Assembly: GCF_050436995.1 (NCBI RefSeq)
Contig: NC_134758.1
Coordinates: 2,666,001 to 2,730,000 of the forward strand
Direction of reading: 5' to 3'
Length of the DNA stretch: 64,000 bases
DNA from: Anticarsia gemmatalis
Lineage: Eukaryota; Arthropoda; Insecta; Lepidoptera; Erebidae
How positions within the stretch are numbered: the stretch's first letter is position 1; every line of letters begins with the position of its first letter. The notes below the pieces were generated by a model, which was given only the letters and a program-made list of their open reading frames with translations, made no database searches and had not been told where the DNA came from. The translations under genes were made by a program, and so were the position numbers. Below, piece after piece: positions 34,966 to 47,434 of the stretch.

Positions 34966-37900
34966 ATTGCTTTGCTTACTGTGATCAATGTGTTACTTAA
35001 CGCTGTTTAATGTTACGTCAACTAAAGTTAAAGTAATGTATATACATTTGTAAACTATATCTCATAAACTAGATGTAATATTGTAAACTAGTCAGTAATA
35101 CCTAAAGCGAGTATCCAAAATGGCCTACTTTTTTTCTATTGACAGTAAAACTGTTAAAATTATGTAAATAAGTGATTTTGAAGCATTCTGATTGGTGTTT
35201 CTTTGGTAAAACTGTTGAGCCCGGTTTCAAACATCACATTTTTATTATTTTTGCTGTACTAATTCCGTTGCTTATATAAAACTATCACGTAATTTTTATT
35301 CTCCTTCTTGATTTCAGGAGAGACCCATGCCCAGCAGTGGGACAAAAATAGATGGAATAGTTACTTTGTATTATGTCACATATTCAATTGTAACATAAAA
35401 TATTCTTTTTTTTTAAAATAGGATCAGAATTATTACTTCTTACGAAGCTTGTAAATATATAGCTACTGTTTTTGATTAAAAGGACAAAGAAAATGTTTGA
35501 AATCAGTATAATTAACGATAAAAAACTAAATGCTTTCGAATGTATTTGATACAGTCAATGCATCTACGAACACTAACATAATATGTAAATATAATAAATA
35601 CCTAGTAACTTATAAGTGTAATCTAAGTATTTTAAATAACGCTTCTTTAAAAAGCACGGGTGCCGTGTTATTACGTACTAAAACGAGTCAAGTTATATCG
35701 TTTGAAAAGGATAACGCTATACAGATTTCATAGTTCTATCTCTTTCTCACGGTAGAAGTTGAATCACTCTAGCGTTTAAAGCTATGGCGTCTTTGAGCAA
35801 CGGAATTACAAAAAGCTATTAATTTTCAATGTGGATGTTTGAAACTATGAGTTTGTCGGGGAACACAAATCAAATGTAATAATAAATAAATACTTATGTA
35901 CAAAATAGTAGTAATTGTAAATATTAATACGTTTCCGCTTGTAGTGATATAATATCAATGTTTTAGTACTTAGCATACATGTTCACTGTTACATTTGTGG
36001 AGAAATAAATGAGGATTGGTTGTTTTGTATTATGCCGTTTCATTACACGTGGTGCCTTAATAAATCTACAATAATGTTGTAGATCGGTGTATTCTCATTG
36101 TACAGGAATAGAGATTGTGGTAAAATACATTTTATAAGATAATCAAAATATAAACCGATTCAACGTTATTTTCCGTAGCAACGGTTTGTTGCCATTCTAC
36201 TTCAGTCTGTAATATTTAACGCTACCTTGCAGCTTTGCAAGGTTGCCTTGAAGATCCTAAAACACGACAGTCATGACCGTCTAAAAAAATATTTATATAT
36301 TATTGGACAATGGACAATATTAAACTACTGTGACAAAAATGCTGAGAAATGCTGATTTCCTAAGAAATAATACGTAAAAATCAAACTAATCCGTGCCCGT
36401 GGCGTATATTTAAAAGGGTATTTAAATTTAAAAATATAGTTACTCGCCTAGCGATAAGATTATAGAAAATTACCTTGACGGGTCACTTTTTCCTTCACAA
36501 AATATGTACTTTGTGAATATTAGCAGCGTTTTTTCACGGGAACAAGATAAAATCAAATCGACGTGCATGAGTGCTTCTTATAAAATAAACTCAATTTCAC
36601 GGTGGCATCGACATTGCGCCGGTTACGATGCGGTCTGTAAGGCACGTGGATAATCTATCATGAAAATGACGAGGTGAAAGTAAGCTTGTTAGTATGTTGA
36701 GGATTTTTACCTTAAATTATTAGGTAGGTTATTGAACTTTGGTTAGTTTGAAGAAAATGCTGATGGTTTCGTTTTGATAAAGTCTTTTTTGTTTTGCGTA
36801 TTTTAGTGTTTGCTGCCAGAACCCCAGGGTCCCACTTGTATGAATTTTATTATTTATATATTTTATTATATATCTTATCATTATATTATCAGTTATGCAC
36901 ACTATAGCATAAGGTTGAAGACCTGACATGATAGGTGTATGTTTTTTTAATGAATATTGTACTTAATACTTTTTTTCAGCCATATTTATAAAAACCGGTT
37001 TTGTAGTTTAGTAAAACTAAAAGTAAGTAGTAAACTAAACAGATTGTCGCATTAAGTAATATCAGTACGAATATATTCCTTATCAGCTCTACGAAACTGA
37101 TACAGATCTACGGGACAAACAAATATTTCTACTAATTTATTAAGGTATCTCAAGAACTTATTGAGCTTATTTCTTCATTTTCTAAGCCTCAAAGGTCAAG
37201 CAGAACATTAGTCCACGTTGTCAGCAAAACTACAGTCATTAGACCAAGTCTTGGAGAAATAACACAAAGTTAGCCACTTATCATTCCCCTGCCCTTATCT
37301 CGATTTATTTCGGGAAGCACAATATGTATTTTTCCGCCATTTATCCCTATTAGATGAGAGAAAGAAAAATATTAGGTAACAGATGAATTTTCCTCTTAAC
37401 ACATATAATATTTATTATATTCTGAAGAGATTGCTGAAATAATTGAGTCGAGTGTTTATTAATGCTGCATTTCATATTTATTTATACACTTCTCGCCGAA
37501 GGTTTTTAATTGAACACATTTCTAAAAGCTGTTTAAGGCTTCTAATAGCTATTAAATATAACATTAAATATATTTTTCATTATTTTTCCATTATGCTACT
37601 TCCCTGTTAATGCTAAATTCTTTTAATATTATCTTACTCAAAGTAATATTAATGCCTATAAAAATGTAACATATATTTTAGATTCCCATTTAAAACGACC
37701 TCAAAAATCTTTCAGTACTAAATCCGCCTCTACAACTAAACATACCAAATACATAGTTTCCGTTCGCACGTTTGAACAAAACTAAAAGATACCGTACATT
37801 TCTCAAAGCACATTAACGAAATAGACACTGTTTAGGCACTGTCATTACATCGTTGTTCTCAAACCCTCGAGGCCTACATGAATTCTAAGAACACACCCCT

Positions 37901-38464
37901 TATATTGGATTCATGTACGCAAAGGAAAATAATTTCCTAATGGAATAATTTCATGAACGAACAGATGAATGGAAGAACGAGACCGGGTTTGTTTTTGATT
38001 ACGTTTTATAATTTTACTTGCGAAGATATATGAAGCTGTGATTTAACTTTTATACTTACGTAAAGCCGGTTGAGAGCTGTTTCTTTGAATTAGAGGAACT
38101 TTATGAATTCGATGTTTTGAAGTTGTATAAAGCTACTCGTTTTGTAAGTAATTAATGTCAACTTAGTTTATCTTTGCTGTAGATATCCAAAATTTGGGAT
38201 AAATTTACTAATTTAAGTACCACAACTTTTAATTGCCGATATTTCAAATGTATAAAAAAATTATATTCCCTGCAAGAATAAAGCGGGTCTGTAGATTTCT
38301 CTTTATTGCTGATTGCCTACCGCTATCAATTATCGGCAGCCGTACGGAGGACGTACGTAGGAAAACCTGATTAACATTTTCCGCAATAACATTTTGAGAG
38401 GTAATTATAAAATAGAGCAGTGATAGCCGTAAGAAATGTAATACAGGATAGTACAGACACATTA
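34966..38464. other. Noncoding; SINE tail at 35316-35345
   Basis: AGGAGAGACCCATGCCCAGC and AGTGGGACA at 35317-35345 are a SINE family A tail. A GC-richer unique patch (36598-36660) is unexplained. Frames of 60-70 codons (35530-35733 plus, 36729-36929 minus) have no recognisable homology. Confidence 0.4.
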
Positions 38465-38747
38465 TCTATATACTAATATTATAAAGCTGAAGAGTTTGTG
38501 TGTTTGTTTGTTTGTTTGTTTGTTTGTTTGTTTGTTTGTTTGAACGCGCTAATCTCAGGAACTACTGGTCCGATTTGAAAAATTCTTTCAGTGTTAGATA
38601 GCCCATTTATCGAAGAAGGCTATAGGCTATATAACATCACGCTACAGTCATTAGGAGCGGAGAAGCAACGAAAAATGTTACAAAAACGGGGAAATATTTT
38701 GACTTATTCTCTTAAGTGACGCAAGCGAAGTTGCGCGGGTCAGCTAG
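38465..38747 (+). mobile_element. Non-autonomous Helitron (main family), full length
   Basis: Starts TCTATATACTAATATTATAA, has a long (TTTG)n tract, then AACTACTGGTCCGATTTG, and ends with the CGCAA/TTGCG hairpin and CTAG (38744-38747). A precedes and T follows. It is immediately followed by a minus-strand retroposon tail. Confidence 0.88.
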
Positions 38748-38749
38748 TA

Positions 38750-38815
38750 CATACATAAAATCACGCTTTTTTCTCATAGGGGTAGGCAGAGAATGAAGAA
38801 CACCACATTAATTAA
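38750..38815 (-). repeat. Retroposon 3' tail
   Basis: ACATACATAAAATCACGC and CTCATAGGGGTAGGCAG are the reverse complement of the tail and terminal block seen at 45005. The Helitron abuts it, suggesting insertion at or beside the tail. Confidence 0.6.
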
Positions 38816-39878
38816 TTACACATTAATACATTATCATTAATATTTTTTTTTATAATGTAAACGTGTGAATCTAAATGCGTTCCAATTGAGAAAAACCGGA
38901 CATAGACCTGCGTCAAACACCTCAACTATTACGACAGGGGAATAGGTGATCAATTGAAAAAGTACACATTTCGACGTCTCGTAGGTAAATCGTTCGGCTT
39001 GTTTTGACAAGGGTCGCGACTATTTGTTGAATGTAACTGTCGTTCTTGACTAATGATGCGGTACAGTGTTATGACAAGCTTGGATTTCGAGAGAATTGGA
39101 TATTCGGTGGGCGTGTTGACAATATCGGGGACTGTCTGTGAGATATATTTAATAGGTGATGGTAAAATACCTATTTTGGAAAAGTTTTCTTCTATCCAAT
39201 TAGACCGAAGAATTAGCGTTATAAGTGTACTCTAGCGATACAATTTACTTTACTTAATATGACCTTAAAACATGTTTAATTTACTAAAAGCTGGAAATAC
39301 CTATTAATTTTACGAAAGCAGGTTTTACACAGAAGCATTATAAATCTGGAAAATCTAGATCTTTCGATACACTTGTGCCTTCGCTTGAAAAGTATTTAAT
39401 AAAACTTTGTAAAGTAAATGTATCTTTTACCCAATACAAATAGATATAAAAAATATGTTAATAACTAAACTGCAGTTTGTGGACACAAAGCGAGATGATG
39501 GTCGATTGTCGCTTTTGTGCTAAAGGGTTCTAGGACTCCGGGGAAATCAGTGCCCGCTGCTTATACACAAGAAGAATATTTTAATTTTACAGAACAACGT
39601 ATTGGAAGATTAAAATATTGAAATAATTACGCCGGGGTCCATTATTTTACTTACGTTACGATTTATAACCCGCTCTTTTAATAAAGGACTGTTACCTTCC
39701 AAGTTATTCCACCAATTTTCTGAGTATTGAATCATGGGTAACAAATATTGCACTTGATCAAGCACTTTAATCAATATGGCGAAACATCAATTGTTTATTC
39801 AAATCGACAATGTAAAAGTTATGCCATCAATAACATCCTGTAAAAACCTCAAGTCTTTATTATTAGTTGTATGTTAGT
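38816..39878. other. Noncoding, no gene seen
   Basis: A 60-codon frame (39053-39235 plus) has no recognisable domain. No repeat identified. Confidence 0.4.
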
Positions 39879-40010
39879 GACGACGCGACTACGACCACGG
39901 TCGATGTAATTCGGGCAGCAAATAAGGTATCCTAACCTTTAAATTTTCAATCGCGTATAAGACCCGTTGCATTATAATATTATGTGTACTAGTCGAGAGA
40001 GTTTAAAAAA
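39879..40010 (+). repeat. Dispersed repeat, copy 1 of 2
   Basis: GACCACGGTCGATGTAATT, AAGGTATC...AACCTT and AGACCCGTT occur in the same order here and at 42919-43060. The core GACC-ACGGTC is palindromic. Family unknown to me. Confidence 0.5.
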
Positions 40011-40837
40011 GCTATGCACAATGTTCTGTTACCAAAGCATCTCTCTTTTAAATATGTACCTTTAAGACAATTACACTAGGCTGGCACTACTTACTTACTA
40101 TCACTAAACTACTAAACCTGAACATAAAAACTATCCCTATAGATTAGATTATGACCGAATTAAGCAAATATTTGAACCATACAAAAACATACAATCACTA
40201 TCGCCTTATTTACCACTCATTGGTTACTCATAGCGCGTAATGCTTCTTACATAATACGAACAAGACAATCGCAGTAAAGTTTTATTCGTAGGTATACGGT
40301 GTACATTTGCATCGACCCAAGATATGGCGTCATAATCGTAACAGTGACGTATGCAAGACTTAAACTTTATGATTCGTTATGTTACAAGGAACAATGTGTA
40401 TGGTTTGTGAAATAGGTTGCGTATGTAAATATTAATATCAAGCCTTTTTCTTTAAGACGGTAATGAGAATTTCGTACTCTCTCACGTTCTCTTTACGACG
40501 GTAATCACTTTGTTTTAAAAAAATCTTTTTAACAATAATTTTAGTATCAGATAGATAGATTTACTTCTTCTTTAATTCAAGGCCAGTATTTAATTCAGTA
40601 GTAAAATGAAAATTCTGTCCTGAAGCAAAAACTGTGCGGACGAAGTTGCGGGCAAAAGCTAGTTGCTTAAATATTTGTAGGTTAGGGGCAACACGAAGCA
40701 ATAGCTACATACATTAAGCTGTGCTCACAAGAGGTGAACTATACCGATAACGTAAGTGATGTTTGTCATCATCAATCATTCGCTTCATTCACTCTCAGCG
40801 TAGGAGTGATACATTATGATACGAGAGCCGAGAACTG
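40011..40837. other. Noncoding; Helitron-like 3' end at 40600-40662
   Basis: GCGGACGAAGTTGCGGGC followed by AAAAGCTAGT ends at 40662 and matches the 3' end of the second Helitron-like family. The 5' part cannot be traced. Confidence 0.45.
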
Positions 40838-41020
40838 TACCTCGATTCTCTACCACTATCGACTACCGACAACCGGCTAGCTATCGAAATTATGACATTT
40901 AGAATGTACTGCCAAAATGTTTCCTACGACACCCGTCAGAGGCGCTGATCAGGTTTTTATACAAATTTATCGATGACAGTTCGGTTGTCAGTAGTCGATT
41001 GTAGTAGAGAATCGAGGCAC
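40838..41020 (-). mobile_element. Palindromic MITE
   Basis: Inverted orientation relative to the copy at 56867: CCTCGATTCTCTACCACTAT at the left and GTAGAGAATCGAGG at the right, with GAATGTACTGCC and GAGGCGCTGATCAGG inside. Well preserved. Confidence 0.85.
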
Positions 41021-41070
41021 TGATACTTTGAATCAAGACGTAAACACTTATAATAAAGATTTACATTCAG

Positions 41071-41235
41071 TAGCGCGTTTCTCTACAGTCTATACTATTG
41101 AGTAACAAGATTTTGACATTTAAAATGGACTGCAAAAATAGTTTCTACGTCCCCCGCTAGAGGCGCTGAACCGATTTTCATTCAAATTTTCGATAGCTAG
41201 CCATTTATCGATTGTTGATAACTTTTGGTTCAGTG
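41071..41235 (-). mobile_element. Palindromic MITE, diverged subfamily
   Basis: GCGCGTTTCTCTACAGTC at the left and GAGGCGCTGAACCG inside place it next to the copy at 40838 in the same orientation, 50 bp away. Its right end is decayed. Confidence 0.6.
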
Positions 41236-41670
41236 ATTTCTGAGGATAACCGATACAAAAAAAAATATTTTTAAAGTTTCATTGAAACAGACAAATAATA
41301 CCTATTTTGGTACTTACATTTCTAAGAAACAAGGTAGGAAAAAAACCTCACGTAAAATAACATGGACATTACTAGGAAGATAGTACATACTCGTATATTC
41401 TTAGGTTATATTATGACATAATATTTTCAGTCCCTTGGCGAAAAAAGCGAAAGAAAGCCAAAGAAGAGAATTCTATTATCTAGAATAATCTACTTACAAG
41501 ATCTGACACGAACTATGACTAACAATGTCGTAAATAATTTTATGTGTCAGCTTTTCCTACAGATAAACTAAGTAACACGCTGAACATAAGATAAAAGGTT
41601 TCCAAAATAAATCATTTCTTTGTATCAGAAAGTCCGTCATAAGTGTAATTTTATTATTTGACAAAAAAAT
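41236..41670. other. Noncoding, no gene seen
   Basis: AT-rich; nothing recognised. Confidence 0.4.
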
Positions 41671-41820
41671 CAGGTAAATAGTACGCGTAACCAGCGGTCC
41701 TGTATGACAGGCTTTATGGATGTGAGTGGAGCAAGGGAAGCATGTAAGAATCGTACCAAGTGGCGTTCTTTGGTTTCTACATAGAACTATAGAAAAAAGG
41801 TCTAATTTTATGTATGTATT
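41671..41820 (+). repeat. Retroposon 3' end (dispersed family)
   Basis: AACCAGCGGTCCTGTATGAC, TATGGATGTGAGTGGAGCAA, GTACCAAGTGGCGTTCTTTG and a TATGTATG end match copies at 17115 and 45005. Confidence 0.7.
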
Positions 41821-41903
41821 ATTTATTTGTCTTGTATTGACGCATAGTTGAGTCTTAAGTTACACTGACTGTCAGCAACTAAGTCAAATTAAGTCCATCT
41901 GAT

Positions 41904-42190
41904 CTATTTATTCTTCTTCTTCTTCTTCTTATCGTATGGTTAGTGGTCAACTTAGTGTCAAAGTTGTTCAAGCCGCCCGAAGGCCTTTGACGTGGCTTAA
42001 CGACTGTTATCTTAATCGACAACAACCTGGACCGACATTTTACGTGCCCTCCGAAACACGGAGACGCCCAGTTCAAATACCACTATGCGGTCACCCATCT
42101 ATGGAATGACCGCGCCAACGGTTGCTTCACCCACAGATCGGTTACCGACCGGTGAGCGCAACTGGCTATGGGCGCCTCACTATTTATTCT
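41904..42190 (-). mobile_element. 5S rRNA-derived SINE with 11-bp target duplication
   Basis: Nearly identical to the copy at 34248, with a longer (AAG)n tail on the minus strand. CTATTTATTCT occurs at both edges (41904-41914 and 42180-42190), an exact target-site duplication. High similarity between the two copies implies recent activity. Confidence 0.87.
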
Positions 42191-42918
42191 AAAAAACCAT
42201 GAATACCTTCGAACTTACCGTAAGTCCTCTAAAACATAACAATCATGTAGCGTTATATCCAAAAATAGCGACATAATATCCTTAATAATAAAATTGCTCA
42301 AAGATCAACATTTCCCATTTCGCAACCAAACTTAACGATAAATATTTCATTGCAGAAGTCCTACAAATATTCTTTTTTACCCACAGAAAAAGTTTTTGAA
42401 CATAAAAACCGTAATATTTGACGTTTACTTTTCACATTTTTATTGAACGGCAAAAGGTTTACAAAAGTTTTTGCGCAAGAGGAAAACTTATCGATGCTGG
42501 AACGAGTTGAAAATATGTATTTTGTTACTTTTGTATTTATTTTTGATCTTGGTTTACTTAACCTTGGTTTGTAGGGATTCTTACATGTTGAAGCACAAAA
42601 AGTAGGTGTTTCACATAAATAGCACAGAAATAACGATTTTTTGTTGGTTTAAAGTCTAAATTAAGAAAATTTATGTATAGCCTTTTTTTACCTGTTGATT
42701 GTCATGTAGATTGATATAATCTAATTTAGTACCAATTTCAACATTTTAGATAAAGTTTTTGATAAACTATCTGATAGTTATGTTACAATGATTTAACTAT
42801 TAAACCATAACGCGCCAGTGTGTAAACGTCATTAGTGTTGTCGAAGTACCCACAATTTAAAACAATTAAAAAATAGTTAAAACTAAATGAGGGTAGGCGA
42901 AGACACTCGCGCCACAAA
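42191..42918. other. Noncoding, no gene seen
   Basis: AT-rich; nothing recognised. Confidence 0.4.
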
Positions 42919-43060
42919 GAGACGACGCTAAGCAGTCACATCAGTCATATCGTGACCACGGTCGATGTAATTTGATCGAATCGTCGGGTAAATTAAAAGG
43001 TATCGGAACCTTAAAATTCTCATTGTGTTAGAGACCCGTTTAGCAATATAGTGTTACGTA
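42919..43060 (+). repeat. Dispersed repeat, copy 2 of 2
   Basis: Shares GACCACGGTCGATGTAATT, AAGGTATCGGAACCTTAAA and AGACCCGTT with 39879-40010, at moderate divergence. Confidence 0.5.
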
Positions 43061-43339
43061 TATCAACCGCGATATTTATTTTGAAGTATTGGAACTGGTG
43101 ATGAAACTCACGTTTTATGCCTATTATAAAGACTGCAAGTGCACACTATTTACCATGGTTAGCTTGATATTTTGGCTAAGTTACATTTGATCTGCATTCA
43201 AACGCGAGTGGTATTAACTTTTGTTAGCAATTTAAAGTGTCAGTTAGTGCGAGTTTACACAAAAACCGTGCACGCCTTTACAAAGTTGAAGCTAATAAAA
43301 TTGGTAAGTATAATAATGTAGCTTTTATTTCATTTTATC

Positions 43340-43745
43340 TTATCATTAAAGATCAACCTGGAATCAAAATTGTTCAAGCCGTCCGGCGGGCTTATCACGT
43401 ATCTCAGTTGACAGCTAGTATACGTCAAATCTATGGTCACTATTCAGTACATTGCTGCTTTGACGTAACATACTAATCACTATAATCTAAGGGGGAAAAC
43501 AATGGACAGCATAGTGGTTTTCAAATGACTGTCAACTGAGATACGTGATAGCCCCCCAGAAGGCCCTAGAAATGGCGTAACCATTATTATCTTAGTTAAC
43601 AACAACCGAAACCGACTGTTCACGTGCCTTTCGAAGACGCTCAGCTCTAATACAATTAAGCGATCACCCATCTATGGAATGACCGCGCCAAGAGTTGCTT
43701 TTCCCATATTTTTTTTCGTGGACGTAACTGGCTATAGCACGTCAA
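43340..43745 (-). mobile_element. Decayed 5S-derived SINE sequence with an inverted segment
   Basis: 43460-43745 is a diverged minus-strand copy of the 5S-derived SINE (TAGATGGGTGATCGC block, lost GAA tail). 43340-43415 is a second partial match in the same orientation. A 22-bp exact inverted repeat links them (43393-43414 with 43529-43550), with core CACGTATCTCAGTTGACAG. This would form a hairpin with a 114-nt loop. Confidence 0.6.
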
Positions 43746-45004
43746 ATATTAAATTTTTAGCATACTATTCATTAAAAATATATGAAAATGCAACAACAAG
43801 AGCTATGTTTAATAATAAATTGAATGAAGTATGAGATATTTATTGCATTGTGTGGTGAATATTTTACGAGCAGGTGTTTTAAAACAGAATCATCAGATTT
43901 TCTATCTAACATTGAAGCTGATATTTATTAGAACTGGAATTTTGAAGATTATTTTCTTCATCTTTTAATATTCATTGTTTGTAGTTAATTATGTATGAAC
44001 TTTTAAATAGACGAAGACAAAAATATTCAACATGTCATGACATCAATATTTTTGATTAATTCTTTGAAATGTTTTTTTACGTTATCAATTTTACCGAAGG
44101 TCTACGTGTTTAAATAGTTTCAAAAAGTTGTTAAAATCATTGTTTTTATAATTTGTTTAAATCATTGTTCACTTGTCATTCGTTGTTCCTAAAAGGGCAA
44201 AAATCAATCATAGCCACTGATTGTGATAGCAAGCCACTTGCTATCACGTATTTATAAAGTAAACAAACTCTTTTCTATAACATAACGTAAGCTATGTTGA
44301 ACATTCTCAGTCATTCACTCTGCGCCGATTACGCACTTACACACGCTTCGGCACCAAAATGTCGGCGCACTTATTCTGATATTTTATAATAAACCTATGA
44401 AAGTCTAATAAAGGAATTGGAACTATGGATCAAAATTTACAAAACTAAATACTCAAGTCTGGATTAACAATTTTGGTTTACTATTAGGTTAGATGGAGAT
44501 TTATGAGGTGGTTATCTAATAGATAATCACTTATTTTAGAAGTGGGAAGCTGGCCCTTAATTTTATGTTTGCTAAAGCAACAGAAATTCTTATTTACTAT
44601 AACAATAAAGGATTCAAACACAACGCATATAGAATAGATTTCTTACTATGGTACTGACCACAAAAGGTTGCTGTTTGACAATGCTCAATCCTCAAAATTA
44701 ACTAGTTATCAAGCTAAAACCAAGTTTATAACAATAATTTGTACTAAACTATCATCTTCCACTATTCCATTATAACTCGGTGTCGTCTCGGTTTTGGTGA
44801 ACTGATTTATGCAAATACGGTACACCGCCCCTTTCATGCTTCAACTCAAAGTTTTGCAACCTCCTTGTCTTCGTATAATCCTTGTCACTTGCATTAAGAT
44901 CACATCATTTGTTTCCCTGCGGATAAAAATGAGATAATAATATTATTGTGGCAAAAAATTGCATTATTAGTAATATTATTTCCTATTAATTGATGTCTCG
45001 AAAA
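43746..45004. other. Noncoding; short hairpin at 44223-44247
   Basis: GTGATAGCAAG and CTTGCTATCAC pair exactly around CCA. No gene or transposon signature is visible otherwise. Confidence 0.4.
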
Positions 45005-45176
45005 AAGGTCAGGTGCGTAGTACTACAAGTACTATATACAAGTACTACCGGCGTAATATATGACAAGTTGCATGGGTCTAAATAAAGCAAGGAAAGTTTC
45101 TAAGGATCGTACCAAGTAGCGTTTTTTTGGTCTCTGCTTACCTCTATGAGAAACAGGCGTGATTTTCTGTATGTAC
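45005..45176 (+). repeat. Retroposon 3' end (dispersed family), longest copy
   Basis: AGGTGCGTAGTACTAC, a partly duplicated AAGTACTA stretch, ATATATGACAAGTTGCATGG, GGATCGTACCAAGTAGCG, TTGGTCTCTGCTTACC and CAGGCGTGATTTTCTGTATG give the full order of the tail. Ending on a short TATG repeat suggests a LINE (possibly RTE-like) 3' end. Confidence 0.65.
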
Positions 45177-45720
45177 CAATAAGCAGTCAGCACCAATTTA
45201 TTATAGTAAGTCTTCATTGTGTTTTTAACTAATCATTGAAAGATAGATAGACACTAGCAAATTTACCGTTTAAACCGTTTCTACCGCCTAAACTTTCATG
45301 CTTACTACAATATAACAACTTTTATCAAACACCAAACTTCAACTCGTATTATGAAAATATTTAGTCATACCAACCAGCTTATTGTGAATCAGAATAGGGC
45401 CACGTCATCGTTACCCAGCGACTGTGTAACACGATACCTCGGCGACGATAATTGAAAACTTGTGACACCGCCACAGTTTCAACGTATTCATCATTTTTGA
45501 TAGGCATGGCTTTACACGTGATTAGTTTTTTGTATGTTGTCAATTTAGCGCAAAATATACCTACTAGATGGGCTTCTATTGTATCACAAAGAGAGTTAAG
45601 CCACCAGTCGATAAAAGCTAAATCCTAGAGAGGTCCTAAGGTGCAACACTAAAGAATTTAGAAGATAAATTAGAAAAATAGAATCATGGATCTACAACCT
45701 ATTTTACCCTTCTTGTGTTT
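45177..45720. other. Noncoding, no gene seen
   Basis: AT-rich; nothing recognised. Confidence 0.4.
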
Positions 45721-45875
45721 GGTACCGACAACCGGCTAGCTATCGAAATTTTGTCATTCAGAATGTACTGCCAAAAAAGTTTCTACGACACCCGTCAGAG
45801 GCGCTGATCAGATTTTCATGCACAATTTTCCGATGACAGGTCAGTTGTCGGTAGTAGATAGTAATTGAGCTACTG
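45721..45875 (-). mobile_element. Palindromic MITE, left end truncated
   Basis: Begins inside the terminal repeat (ACCGACAACCGGCTAGC), keeps GAATGTACTGCC and GAGGCGCTGATCAG, and ends with a diverged TAGTAATTGAGCTACTGG. The outer part of one terminal repeat is missing. Confidence 0.75.
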
Positions 45876-47434
45876 GTAACAGATTTTAAGTCATAATATG
45901 TATATGTGTTTTATGCTAACGATCTTACAATTATTCGTAAACAATATTAACATCTAACTCTCTTATACCATATAAATATACATATAATATGAAGTTATGA
46001 AAATCTTTTAAAGAGTTTTGTATCTTTCACTCCTTAGCGAAATGAAAAAGAGAAAACATATTATAGTAGTTTCTTAACTTAAAAAGGGTTATAGTGTGTT
46101 TATGAATAAGAGGGTAATTTTGTAACATAATACTACTATAATTTTCAATCTAAGATTCCTATAGCCTGCGTCTCGCCAAACTGTATCGATTAGATATATT
46201 AGGCATAAGTTTTTTAACACCACATTTTTTTTATAGATATATAACATTTTGTTTTGAAATTATACCTCATTTCAAATTTTTAGGCAAGTAGCTATCTATT
46301 CTGATAATTCTAAACTCAATCTCCTTCAATTACTAACTAAACAAATTACCTAAAATTACATAAATTACCATTACAACTAAGTACTTAAATATATTTTTTC
46401 AAAGATTATTCTTACAGTAAAATTGATTTGAAGCAAATAACCTTCGTCGTCTCGCCGACAATAATCGATGAAAGTAAATATTCCGAGAAATGTGTCTACG
46501 AGATATATTTGGAACTGATAAAATGATAAGGACTAATTCTTCCATCGTTATTCCCATACATTAAGAGTTTGATATCATTACTTCGATATCGTTCTATTCA
46601 ATTCTTGTGAGCAGGTCTTGAGAAATCGTTAAGCGACTGCGCTAGATGGGGATTTGGCGCCTGACAATAGCTATATTTAACAAAAATAGTCAGTTTTCAG
46701 GATTTTTTTTGTCAGCATTTCACATTCCTACCTTACTTTTCTCGTAGTTTGTTGCGAATTGCGATTAATTAGACAGCCGCACCAGTCATTTCCCACGTCG
46801 AATAGTATATACGTATCAGCCAAAATAAGTTTAGGATATTTATTCTTGACCAAACATTTTCCAAGTTCTGTCCAAGAAACTTATTTACCTCAAAACGATA
46901 AGATTTAGGAGATCGACTTGCGTTGTGTACTTAATGTTTTAAGTTCTCACGAAGTAAGATTAATTATGCGGAAGCGACCTTGATACAACAAATAATACAT
47001 TATTCAACATATTATAGACTAAACATGTTTATGTTTCTGATACACATATAATAAAATATGTGATTTAAATAAAATATAATAACTGTTCGTACAATACAAT
47101 TATCGGAAGTGGCTCATTTTATGCTAAAGAATACATCTTTGTTTCATTAAAATCATAATTTTTAATAAATTTTAAGGGCACATGTCTTACGACACCTGTA
47201 TCGACTACATTTCAAACGAAACTAAGCGATTTCACATGACGTAGAGCGAAGCATAGCTAGGTCGAGGAATGCCGGGCAACGTCGCATCAGTTTCCCCGAC
47301 ATTGCTGGCGACAATGGACACTGGACATTTCTAGCCCCTAGTATATTTTTAGCTATTAGTAACACAAAAAAATAAAATTAAACAAAGAAATATTTCTAGA
47401 AACAAGTCGCGGACAAATTTACTCTCCTGGTTCG
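45876..47434. other. Noncoding, no gene seen
   Basis: A GC-richer stretch (47210-47320) looks like an old repeat but has no partner here. No gene. Confidence 0.35.

Noticed and set aside
38500..38541. (TTTG)n microsatellite as an independent feature
   Set aside because: It is an internal variable tract of the Helitron and recurs at the same place in other copies.
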